A DNA stretch of 64,000 bases from Shimia sp039969785. Its GTDB lineage: Bacteria; Pseudomonadota; Alphaproteobacteria; Rhodobacterales; Rhodobacteraceae. Shown in pieces: positions 1-7,595 of this stretch (positions within the stretch are counted from its first letter, which is position 1; every line of letters starts with the position of its first letter). The stretch covers positions 1 through 64,000 of the forward strand of contig NZ_JBDVNC010000013.1 in NCBI RefSeq assembly GCF_039969785.1, given 5' to 3'. The notes below the pieces were generated by a model. The model saw only the letters and a list, made by a program, of their open reading frames with translations, did not search any database and was not told the origin of the DNA. The position numbers and the translations under genes are program-made.

Positions 1-1956
1 GTTCATTCTGTTTTTGATGAGGTCATCGACGACGGCTGGTTCGGCGAGAGTTGAGGTGTCTCCGAGGGCTCCGAAGTCGTTTTCTGCGATTTTTCGCAGG
101 ATGCGGCGCATGATTTTGCCGGAGCGTGTTTTGGGCAGGCCGGGGGCCCATTGGATCAGGTCGGGAGAAGCGATGGGGCCAATCTCGGTGCGGACCCATG
201 TGCGCAGCTCTTTGTAGAGCTCATCCGTGGGTTCGACGCCGTTCATCAGAGTGACGTAGCAATAAATGCCCTGACCCTTGATGTCATGCGGATAGCCCAC
301 CACGGCGGCCTCGGCCACGGCGGCATGCGCCACCAGCGCGCTTTCAACCTCGGCCGTGCCCATGCGGTGGCCCGAGACGTTGATCACATCATCGACCCGT
401 CCGGTGATCCAGTAATCACCATCTTCATCACGCCGACAGCCGTCACCGGCAAAGTAATAGCCTTTGTAATCCGAGAAATAGGTCTTCTCGAACCGCTCGT
501 GATCGCCCCAGACGGTGCGCATCTGGCTGGGCCAGCTGCTTTTGATCGCCAGCACACCTTCGACGCCATCGCCGCTGATCTCTTCGCCCGATTGCGGGTC
601 CAGCACCACCGGATGCACGCCAAAGAACGGCTTCATCGCGCTGCCGGGTTTGGTCGCATGCGCGCCGGGCAGGGGGGTCATCATGTGACCACCGGTTTCG
701 GTCTGCCACCAGGTGTCCACGATCGGGCAGCGCCCGCCGCCAACAACCTCGTTATACCAGTTCCAGGCCTCGGGGTTGATCGGTTCCCCGACCGTGCCCA
801 GAATACGCAGGGAAGACAGATCGCAGCTTTCGACAAAGCTGTTGCCCTGACCCATCAGCGCACGCAACGCGGTGGGGGCGGTGTAAAACTGGTTCACCTT
901 GTGCTTTTCACAGACCTGCCAGAACCGCGATGCATCCGGATAGGTTGGCACACCTTCAAACATCAGCGTGGTGGCGCCATTGGCCAGCGGGCCATAGACG
1001 ATATAGCTGTGGCCGGTGACCCAGCCCACATCGGCCGTGCACCAGAAGACATCACCATCGTGATAGTCAAAGGTGTACTGATGCGTCATCGAGGCAAACA
1101 CCAGATAGCCCCCAGAGCAGTGCACCACACCTTTGGGCTGACCGGTTGAGCCGGATGTATAGAGAATGAACAGCGGATCTTCGGCGTTCATCTCGGCAGG
1201 TTTACAATAGTCGTTCGCCTCCAGCGCCATTTCGTTATAGTCAAAATCGCGATCTGCAATCCACGTGGTCTGATCGCCGGTCCGTTTTACCACCAGACAT
1301 TTAACAGTGTCTTTACAGTGCAGCAGCGCCGCATCCACATTGGATTTAAGCGCGGTTTTGCGCCCGCCACGTGGCGCGGTGTCGGCGGTGATCACAACCT
1401 TGGCGTCACAGCCATTCACCCGCGCAGCCAGCGCGTCTGAGGAAAAACCAGCAAAAACAATAGAGTGTATGGCACCAATGCGCGCACAGGCCAGCATGGC
1501 ATAGGCCGCTTCGGGGATCATCGGCAGATAAATCACCACCCGGTCGCCTTTGCGCACGCCCAGTTCTTCCAGGATATTGGCAAAGCGACAAACGCGCTTG
1601 TGCAGCTGGGCATAGGTGATGTGCTGGGCCGGCTCTTCGGGGTCATCGGGTTCAAAAATGATCGCGGTCTGATCGGCGCGGGTTTCCAGATGGCGGTCAA
1701 TACAGTTGGCGCTGACGTTCATCGTGCCGTCTTCGAACCACTTGATGTCAATATTGCCGGGCGTAAACGAGGCATTGGAGACCTTGGTGAACGGCTTGAT
1801 CCAGTCAATCCGTTTGCCATGTTCGGCCCAGAACGCATCAGGATCCGCAATCGACGCCGCATACATCGCATCATACGTCGCCAAATCTGCATGCGCTCCA
1901 GACGATAACTCAGAAGATGGGGGATAGCTGCGATTTTCGGTGGATTCAGAAGACAT
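1..1956 (-). CDS. acs: Acetyl-CoA synthetase, 3' end cut by window edge
   Basis: Converts acetate, ATP and CoA to acetyl-CoA in the cytoplasm (AMP-forming adenylate family). The minus-strand frame stays open for 652 codons from ATG at 1956 to the window edge without a stop, so only the last few residues are missing. The adenylate-binding motif YTSGSTGQPKG lies near residues 266-276, WWQTETGG is present, and the C-terminal acylation-site motif PKTRSGKIMRR places the catalytic, acetylatable lysine near residue 614. GGAGGAG sits just upstream of the start. The gene stands alone and is divergent from the phosphotransferase at 2484, with 527 bases between them. Long plus-strand open frames inside it are shadows. 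The call is firm. Confidence 0.97.
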   Translation of the reverse strand, partial: MSSESTENRSYPPSSELSSGAHADLATYDAMYAASIADPDAFWAEHGKRIDWIKPFTKVSNASFTPGNIDIKWFEDGTMNVSANCIDRHLETRADQTAIIFEPDDPEEPAQHITYAQLHKRVCRFANILEELGVRKGDRVVIYLPMIPEAAYAMLACARIGAIHSIVFAGFSSDALAARVNGCDAKVVITADTAPRGGRKTALKSNVDAALLHCKDTVKCLVVKRTGDQTTWIADRDFDYNEMALEANDYCKPAEMNAEDPLFILYTSGSTGQPKGVVHCSGGYLVFASMTHQYTFDYHDGDVFWCTADVGWVTGHSYIVYGPLANGATTLMFEGVPTYPDASRFWQVCEKHKVNQFYTAPTALRALMGQGNSFVESCDLSSLRILGTVGEPINPEAWNWYNEVVGGGRCPIVDTWWQTETGGHMMTPLPGAHATKPGSAMKPFFGVHPVVLDPQSGEEISGDGVEGVLAIKSSWPSQMRTVWGDHERFEKTYFSDYKGYYFAGDGCRRDEDGDYWITGRVDDVINVSGHRMGTAEVESALVAHAAVAEAAVVGYPHDIKGQGIYCYVTLMNGVEPTDELYKELRTWVRTEIGPIASPDLIQWAPGLPKTRSGKIMRRILRKIAENDFGALGDTSTLAEPAVVDDLIKNRMN

Positions 1957-2483
1957 GGAGGCTCCTCCCTCGGTCATTGATGTGTGCCCAAACGCTGGTG
2001 ACGTGCGGGAAAGCACACACATGTTTCAGTCAAGGAGGATCATATGCGGGACAGAAAATAATGAAATAAGACACGGAAAGATAACAAAGTTTTTGTAAAG
2101 AATTTTCCAATATATTCGATTATTTGTAAAAAATATCCCAGTTATTTGAAAATATTCAAAGTTTGCAATGGGTTGGTCGTCACCCTGTTTCCAAAGATCT
2201 AAGGAGCAGGAGGAACAGCGCCATATTGTTAGCGCCCATACCCAGTATTGCGGAGGTGTGACAAAACGCTTCACCCTTGATGGATACGCCGGGTTTTCCT
2301 GCCACGAGTCGCTGCGGAATGTGAAAGCGACGACTTAGAGTTGCCTCATTTTTATCCCGATTCCTCCCAACGATATCCTGAATTGATGTGCAAATTGTCG
2401 ATGAACCAAACCCGAAATGTCGGGCAGAAAACTAGAATCACGAAGGCCGGGCACCTGCTTTCATCTGTCCCGGAGGGCAGACC
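1957..2483. other. Intergenic region between acs and a divergent phosphotransferase gene
   Basis: No convincing gene is seen in these 527 bases. The acs ribosome-binding site lies at its left end. A near-perfect Shine-Dalgarno (AAGGAGGAT, 2032-2040) precedes an ATG at 2044 that opens only five codons before TAA. A clearly AT-rich tract runs from about 2060 to 2180 and probably holds promoters for the flanking genes, but no well-spaced -35/-10 pair stands out. The right end carries the GGAGG of the gene at 2484. Confidence 0.6.
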
Positions 2484-3359
2484 ATGAATATGACGCGCAC
2501 GACAAATGCACTGACAGTAAGACCAGAGCAGGGGCAATGGCACCCGGTGGTCCGGGCTCGTCTTGCTGGAAAATTCGATGCCATCGCACGTCTGGTTTCC
2601 GGGCGTAAATCGGGCGGGGCGCTGGAATTCGACGTGATCAAACACGGGCACAGTGCACTTTCTCTGGAAGTCAGGTCAGGCGGGCGGCGCGCCTATCTCA
2701 AACTATTTGATACGTCACACACGGATAAAGCTTATCGGCGTGAAAAGGCCTCGCTTTGCGCGCTGCGCGACAGCGGGCTTGTTCCACGCATTCTTGCGTT
2801 TTCCGATGGCCCACGGTTTATTCTGTGCACATGGTCTGACGGCGCCAGCGAATTGCAGCAAAACATCCCAATGGGGCCGACGGCATTCGCGCGAAATCTG
2901 GGCAAATGGCTTGCCGATCTGGACAGCGCCGTACCCGGAGAAACGGCGTGCGGTAACTGGTATGGATATTTGCAAAGCTTTGGCGCCTCGCTGGATATGG
3001 ATCGCATTCAGGTCGCGCGTGACGTTTTAATGGAAATTCCCCTGTGCGGACGTGCGTTATCACGCAATGATGCTGCCTTGCAGAACTTTGTCACCAACGC
3101 AGAAGGCCAGTTGATGGGCTGCGACTTTGATCTGGCCCAGATGCGGCCCCGGGGTTGGGATTTCGTATTGGGCCATATTGGCCTGATTGAACGGTTCCCG
3201 GATCGGATAGAAGAAGTCCTGACGGCTTATACCGACGGCTTCTCGCGCGCACATCGCGGGGCTTTGATTGTAGAAGAGCTGAACGTGGTTGCCCGTATCC
3301 TGTATTGCGCACGTGCTTTGGCGACGGGCGATACGGCTGACATTATTCAGTGGCAGTAG
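2484..3359 (+). CDS. APH-like phosphotransferase (kinase fold), divergent
   Basis: A 291-residue protein with the layout of the aminoglycoside/choline phosphotransferase superfamily. The N-lobe has a Lys in AYLKLF (about residue 73) and a Glu in YRREKASL that could form the ATP-anchoring salt bridge. The Brenner-type catalytic loop reads SRNDAALQN, keeping Asp and Asn but not the usual HGD. It is followed by CDFD, which fits the metal-binding DxD/DFG position. No signal peptide or membrane segment is seen, so it should be cytoplasmic. The start is set by GGAGG about eight bases upstream of ATG 2484. It converges on the pentapeptide-repeat gene and shares a hairpin with it. Its substrate is unknown; a small molecule, a sugar or a protein are all possible. 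Confidence 0.7.
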   Translation: MNMTRTTNALTVRPEQGQWHPVVRARLAGKFDAIARLVSGRKSGGALEFDVIKHGHSALSLEVRSGGRRAYLKLFDTSHTDKAYRREKASLCALRDSGLVPRILAFSDGPRFILCTWSDGASELQQNIPMGPTAFARNLGKWLADLDSAVPGETACGNWYGYLQSFGASLDMDRIQVARDVLMEIPLCGRALSRNDAALQNFVTNAEGQLMGCDFDLAQMRPRGWDFVLGHIGLIERFPDRIEEVLTAYTDGFSRAHRGALIVEELNVVARILYCARALATGDTADIIQWQ

Positions 3360-3386
3360 ATACGCTGTAGTACTGCTGGCGGAATT

Positions 3387-3420
3387 CCGGGCGCTTCATT
3401 GAAGCGCCCGGTGTGTTTTT
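3387..3420 (+). terminator. Rho-independent terminator between convergent genes
   Basis: An 11-base-pair GC-rich stem with an ATT loop (3387-3411) is followed by TGTGTTTTT. It lies 27 bases after the phosphotransferase stop. The T-run overlaps the stop codon of the opposing repeat-protein gene, so the hairpin can end the plus-strand transcript and probably also protects the 3' end of the minus-strand one. Confidence 0.85.
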
Positions 3421-4747
3421 AGAACATGATGATTTCGTCTTCGATGTCATCTTCAACCTGAGCATTCGTGCCCCCGGAAGCATTTTCGTCGAAATTGTTG
3501 GTCATCAAGGCCATGATATCGTCCAGCGACACATCGCCATTGTCGTCAGGGTGCAGAACGAATTCAGGCAAGCCCGCTGCTGCGGCTTTCGAAGACGTAC
3601 CCATCGAGCCGCTTCCTGCAGTGCCTGAGCCCTTGGTGCCCGACCCTTTTGAGCCTGAACCTTTTGACCCTGAGCCCTTGGTACCTGACCCGCTGGTTCC
3701 TGAACCCTTGGTGCCGGAGCCTTTCGTGCCTGACCCGCTGGTTCCTGATCCTTTGGTGCCTGAGCCTTTCGTGCCTGACCCGCTGGTTCCTGATCCTTTG
3801 GTGCCGGAGCCTTTCGTGCCTGACCCGCTGGTTCCTGAACCCTTGGTGCCGGAACCCTTCGTGCCCGACCCGCTGGTTCCTGACCCTTTGGTACCGGAGC
3901 CTTTCGTGCCCGACCCGTTGGTTCCTGAACCCTTAGTACCAGACCCATTTGTGCCTGAACCATGGCAGTCATCGTCGTCACCCTCATCGGGATCATCGCC
4001 AACTGTTTCAGTTTTCAGGTATTGATCCAGCGAAACTTTGGGCGGGAGGCCGGGACCATGTTCGCCGATCACGTCGAGATCATTGATTGTGTATGTCGGG
4101 CTGGTGGGATCTTCTGGCAAACGAATTTCGTCTACGTTGCTAAAGTGTCCCCACGCAACGCGATCCCCGTTTTCGTCGCGGAACTCGACAGACCCGCCCC
4201 AAAGACCGGTTTCTTCGTTTTGACCGATATTGATCGCAAAGGCCGAACCCGCCTGAGACAGGTCCAGTACCGTGATTTCCTGCGGCTCTGAACTTGATTC
4301 GTCAAATTCGCCTGCCAGCTTAGCGTCATACCATTCCGAGAAGCTGTCACCCTCGACACCACCATTGTGGTAGGACTTGCTTGAGCTGGCTGAGTCATGA
4401 CCTGACCCGCAATTGCCTGATCCGCCCGTACCTGAACCGCTAGTTCCCGTTCCCTTGGTGCCGGAACCCTTAGTTCCTGATCCCTTGGTTCCCGATCCCT
4501 TAGTGCCCGACCCTTTGGTTCCTGATCCTTTGGTGCCTGAGCCCTTAGTACCTGAGCCGCCGGTACCGGATCCTTTGGTTCCGGAGCCCTTCGTACCTGA
4601 GCCGCCGGTGCCTGATCCTTTGGTGCCGGAGCCCTTTGTACCTGAGCCGCCAGTTCCAGACCCTTTGGTTCCGCTTCCCTTGGTACCGGACCCGCCGGTT
4701 CCATTCCACTGATAGACGATGTCGTCTAGATTCCAATCGTTGGACAT
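3419..4747 (-). CDS. Gly-Ser-Gly-Thr-X pentapeptide-repeat protein, function unknown
   Basis: A 442-residue protein with a striking layout. Residues 1-18 are a short unique head (begins MSNDWNLDDIVYQW). Residues 19-118 hold 20 pentapeptides, mostly GSGTK and GSGTG. Residues 119-262 form an acidic, probably beta-rich unique domain ending in a poly-Asp stretch (DEGDDDDC). Residues 263-382 hold about 24 more pentapeptides, mostly GSGTK and GSGTS. Residues 383-442 form an acidic tail with a Ca-loop-like DDNGDVSLDD and the C-terminus EDEIIMF. There is no N-terminal signal peptide; an acidic-then-hydrophobic C-terminus would be compatible with type I secretion, but this is not shown. CGGAGG lies about eight bases upstream of ATG 4747. 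The gene stands alone on its strand, convergent with one kinase-like gene and divergent from another. I do not recognise a family, and the role is unknown. Confidence 0.85.
   Translation of the reverse strand: MSNDWNLDDIVYQWNGTGGSGTKGSGTKGSGTGGSGTKGSGTKGSGTGGSGTKGSGTKGSGTGGSGTKGSGTKGSGTKGSGTKGSGTKGSGTKGSGTKGTGTSGSGTGGSGNCGSGHDSASSSKSYHNGGVEGDSFSEWYDAKLAGEFDESSSEPQEITVLDLSQAGSAFAINIGQNEETGLWGGSVEFRDENGDRVAWGHFSNVDEIRLPEDPTSPTYTINDLDVIGEHGPGLPPKVSLDQYLKTETVGDDPDEGDDDDCHGSGTNGSGTKGSGTNGSGTKGSGTKGSGTSGSGTKGSGTKGSGTSGSGTKGSGTKGSGTSGSGTKGSGTKGSGTSGSGTKGSGTKGSGTSGSGTKGSGSKGSGSKGSGTKGSGTAGSGSMGTSSKAAAAGLPEFVLHPDDNGDVSLDDIMALMTNNFDENASGGTNAQVEDDIEDEIIMF
3602..3961 (-). repeat. Tandem 15-bp coding repeat, block 2 (GSGT-K/S/N)
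   Basis: About 24 consecutive 15-base units code for GSGTX on the minus strand. After an initial N-K-N series the fifth residue follows K-K-S five times, giving a 45-base higher-order period. The block decays into GSGSK, GSGTA and GSGSM towards the C-terminal side. Synonymous differences between units show the array is not a recent perfect duplication throughout. Confidence 0.95.
4394..4693 (-). repeat. Tandem 15-bp coding repeat, block 1 (GSGT-K/G)
   Basis: Twenty consecutive 15-base units encode GSGTX. The fifth residue follows K-K-G three times, then a run of seven K units, then degenerate units (GTGTS, GSGTG, GSGNC, GSGHD). Block 1 uses Gly where block 2 uses Ser in the third unit, so the two arrays probably expanded separately. 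Confidence 0.95.
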
Positions 4748-5147
4748 AGAGGTGCCTCCGTTTAATCACTCTCCCGAGGGGACCCCCATCCCAAAGATTC
4801 ATGTCGTGTCGTCTCGGAGCGACAACAACATCCGTAATACACAGGATTGGGACCGTAGGTGGGTGCCTCATTGTTGACAAATTTTCGTTGAAATTTAGCC
4901 ACTTGCGCCGGGTTTTGGCCAATAATAGGAAACAGTATGCGGTCCGTTTCCGGTGATTGATGCCGTTTCGGAACCAATGCGAAAAATACCGCCGCGTTTT
5001 ACAAACTCGATTCGTCGCATTGGCGCGGGTTTGCCCAAGCTTGTCCTCATTCTTGTCCGAATTGTGAGATAGCTGTCTTTGTCATGTTAACGCCCGAGGT
5101 CCGTTTTTCGGGGCCAGTTTATGTTTGGCAAGAGAGGTATTGGTGAC
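4748..5147. promoter_or_regulatory. Divergent control region between repeat protein and phosphotransferase genes
   Basis: These 400 bases separate two divergent genes and contain no convincing open frame. A TTGACA hexamer occurs at 4873-4878 on the plus strand, but no good -10 box follows at normal spacing. The left end holds the GGAGG of the repeat gene and the right end the AGAGAGG (5131-5137) that selects ATG 5148. Promoters for both units must lie here, but I cannot place them exactly. Confidence 0.45.
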
Positions 5148-6203
5148 ATGGCAGAACGCAAACGAAGTTCCCGGATCGACCGCATCGTGGCGAGCGCTGA
5201 AAAAGTTTTTGGACAAAGCGTCGAGCAGGTCACAGCGCCCGGAGGAGAAGGGCGCGCGAGCTTTCGTGTGCATTTGCCTGATCAACTGGTGATCGCAACG
5301 TTGCGGCCCAATTTTCGTCGAACACACCTTGAGGCGTTTGTTCTCAAGGAACTCGAAGGTCATTGCGATCTTCAACCCCGTTGCCTTGGGGTGGATGGCG
5401 AGATCATGTTCCAGTCGGATGTTGGTGGGCGCCGATTAAATCAGGAAATTGCCGCGGTTGATCCAGGCAAGAAGCTGGATCTGGCGGCTGAATCGGTGAC
5501 ATCCATTTTGCGCATTCAGGCTGGCGCGCGGGCCGCCGGGTTGAACGAAGCCGTACCGCATCTTGGTCAGAACGATCTGTGGGTCGCGAATTTCGCTAAG
5601 GGTCCCACGATGTTGGCCGAGTATTCAAACGGACGCGTCATGGGGCTGAGCCAGGATGACCTGTGCCGTGCGATCGACCGGCCGGGGCAACAATTTGTCA
5701 AATGGGATTGCCGATCCGGGAACGCAGCGATTGGTCAGGATGAAGTGCTGCGCTGGTTTGATTTTGAATATTGCGGTGCACGGCACGGCGCCGAAGATCT
5801 GGCCTGGTTGATTGCTGACGAAGCCTGGCAAGTCGCCCCAGAGGACATGCAGCGGATTGTGACCGAGAGTTTTGATCCGAATTGTGGCCACTCGTTGGAT
5901 GACTACCTCGATTATCTTGCCCTGTACGTGACTTTTCACTGTGCCCAGCGTTTGGGCCTGATCGTGAAAGAAGCCCGCAAGCGTGGCTGGCTGAGCAAAG
6001 CCAAGGTTCGCAAATACGATGATGCCGGGGTCCATCCGGAATTCGCCGCTCAGATTTGTCGGGTCGGAACATTCTTTGGAGACCGCAACAGCCTGACCGC
6101 GCCTATTGCGCGAGACTTTGAAGAGGCGGAGGCGGTGTTTATCGGCATTCTGCGCGAAGGATATCTGCAGGCCGAGAATTTGAAAGAAGGGTTGAGAGCA
6201 TGA
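5148..6203 (+). CDS. APH-like phosphotransferase (kinase fold), second divergent copy
   Basis: A 351-residue protein, using ATG 5148 because AGAGAGG lies ten bases upstream. An in-frame ATG at 5121 would add nine residues but has no ribosome-binding site. The catalytic loop reads KWDCRSGN and is followed by RWFDFEYCG and a conserved-looking EDLAWLI, matching the Asp, Asn and DFE positions of phosphotransferases. As in the gene at 2484, the usual HGD is not kept. The N-lobe shows VIATLRP where a Lys would be expected, so ATP binding may differ. It is probably cytoplasmic. Its stop overlaps the start of the acyltransferase gene at 6200 (ATGA), so the two are translationally coupled. Substrate is unknown. 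Confidence 0.7.
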   Translation: MAERKRSSRIDRIVASAEKVFGQSVEQVTAPGGEGRASFRVHLPDQLVIATLRPNFRRTHLEAFVLKELEGHCDLQPRCLGVDGEIMFQSDVGGRRLNQEIAAVDPGKKLDLAAESVTSILRIQAGARAAGLNEAVPHLGQNDLWVANFAKGPTMLAEYSNGRVMGLSQDDLCRAIDRPGQQFVKWDCRSGNAAIGQDEVLRWFDFEYCGARHGAEDLAWLIADEAWQVAPEDMQRIVTESFDPNCGHSLDDYLDYLALYVTFHCAQRLGLIVKEARKRGWLSKAKVRKYDDAGVHPEFAAQICRVGTFFGDRNSLTAPIARDFEEAEAVFIGILREGYLQAENLKEGLRA

Positions 6204-7420
6204 AATATGACGCAACAACCACGCGCGACGCTGCCCTGCATGTCGAAGTGATCGACACTTGGGCAGATTTTGCCGCGCTGCGCCCGGCATGGGAACAGCT
6301 TTACGACACTGACCCGGAAACCAGCGTGTTTTTGAGTTGGCAATGGATTGCACAGGCCTTTAGCGGAAATACATTTCGCTGGAGCGTTCTGGTGGTTCGC
6401 GCCGAAGCGGGCGCGCAGCAGGTGATGTGCATTCTGCCGCTTAAATACCGGGTCCACTGGAGCCGCAGCCGCAACGAGTTCCACACCGAGATCGAAGCCG
6501 GTGGCCGTTTGTTGTGGAGCGAATATACTGGGTTTCTGTGTCACCCCAGTTTTGAACAGCAGGGTCTTGAAGCGGCGGCCACAAAGCTGGCCCAGCTGCC
6601 ATGGACGCGTCTTTCGATGCGATACGTCGCTCAGGAACGCCGCGCACGGATATTTGTCGACGCGCTAGAGAAAAACGGGGCAAAAGGTGCTTTCCGTGAT
6701 TACATGATCAACAAGGGCACGACGAACAATCTGTTATGCCCACAAGTGGGATTGCCCGACGATTTTGAAACTTATCTGGATGAACAGGTTAGCGCCAATC
6801 GCCGTCAGAAATGGCGTCGGTTTCTGCGTCATCGTATTGAGAAAGAGGGCGTCGCGTTTCATCTGGCGTCTGATAAAGACGCTGAAACCAACATTGATCA
6901 GCTTTTGTCCAACTGGATGGAACGTTGGGAAGACGACAAAGGTACACGTACAGCCAAGAGCGTGGCGTCCAACTATCGCGATGTTCTGATGTCGGCGCAC
7001 AAACAAGGCGACCTTTTCCTGCCATCGCTGCGCCGGGAAGGCAACGTTCTGGGCGCGTTGGGCCATGTGCTTGACCGTGATCAGGGGCGGGTGCATTTCA
7101 TTGTGGCTGGCCGGGACGTGAATGCCAAAGATCCGTTCATTGGCGCAGCCCTGCATTTCCACAGTATACAATGGGCCATCGAGAACGGATTCACTTGCTA
7201 TGATTTCTGTCATGGGAACGAAGACTACAAATATTCCTTTGGGGCAGAGGATCAGGAAGTGTTCTATTTCGTGATCCGCCGTCAGGCCTATAACCCGCAC
7301 CTCGCGTTTGACTCTATCGGAACCGGAGAAGCTTTGGGTAAGATCGAAGGGTTTATCCAAGACGGCAACACAGAACGGGCAACATTGGCGTGCCGTCAGT
7401 TGGCGAACCTACTGTCGTAA
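6200..7420 (+). CDS. FemAB/BioF2-like (CelD-type) GNAT acyltransferase
   Basis: A 406-residue protein that resembles the GNAT-fold family annotated as BioF2-like or CelD, related to FemAB aminoacyl/acyltransferases. The N-terminal part has the typical TSVFLSWQWI stretch (about residues 41-50). The second domain contains SANRRQKWRR, the ALGHVL strand, a G-AALHFHSIQWAIENG helix and the near-C-terminal YDFCHGNEDYKYSFG motif. Family members transfer acyl or aminoacyl groups to sugars, peptides or polysaccharide precursors, but the acceptor here is unknown. Start ATG 6200 overlaps the TGA of the kinase-like gene. The neighbourhood suggests the two enzymes act on one substrate; the repeat protein is a candidate by position only. 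Confidence 0.75.
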   Translation: MKYDATTTRDAALHVEVIDTWADFAALRPAWEQLYDTDPETSVFLSWQWIAQAFSGNTFRWSVLVVRAEAGAQQVMCILPLKYRVHWSRSRNEFHTEIEAGGRLLWSEYTGFLCHPSFEQQGLEAAATKLAQLPWTRLSMRYVAQERRARIFVDALEKNGAKGAFRDYMINKGTTNNLLCPQVGLPDDFETYLDEQVSANRRQKWRRFLRHRIEKEGVAFHLASDKDAETNIDQLLSNWMERWEDDKGTRTAKSVASNYRDVLMSAHKQGDLFLPSLRREGNVLGALGHVLDRDQGRVHFIVAGRDVNAKDPFIGAALHFHSIQWAIENGFTCYDFCHGNEDYKYSFGAEDQEVFYFVIRRQAYNPHLAFDSIGTGEALGKIEGFIQDGNTERATLACRQLANLLS

Positions 7421-7595
7421 TCTGAGCCTTTGGCGAACGTGTCATTGCCGAACCGACCTACCGCACGTGCGCAGAATTCGCGCATGGCCACTTGAACTGG
7501 CCTTCTGAGGCTGTTTGGTGGTAGAGGGCTGGCCTCATGTACGCGTCACGTGACAAATACATGACCGGGTTCTCAAAATACGCAAAGGGCGCGTC

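Noticed and set aside
151..1149. Long plus-strand open frame of 332 codons
   Set aside because: It is antisense to acs, whose frame has full family motifs. The antisense product shows no recognisable domain.
2026..2274. Minus-strand 82-codon frame in the acs upstream gap
   Set aside because: It lies in AT-rich intergenic sequence, has no ribosome-binding site and reads as an unlikely composition.
3468..4025. Plus-strand frame with VPDPLVPEP repeats opposite the pentapeptide-repeat gene
   Set aside because: It is the antisense shadow of the GSGT repeats. The repeat unit lacks stops on both strands, so long open frames are expected there. The minus-strand gene has a ribosome-binding site and flanking unique domains.
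3602..4693. Regular short repeats considered as a CRISPR array
   Set aside because: The 15-base units are head-to-tail without spacers, lie in one coding frame and encode GSGTX. There are no cas genes.
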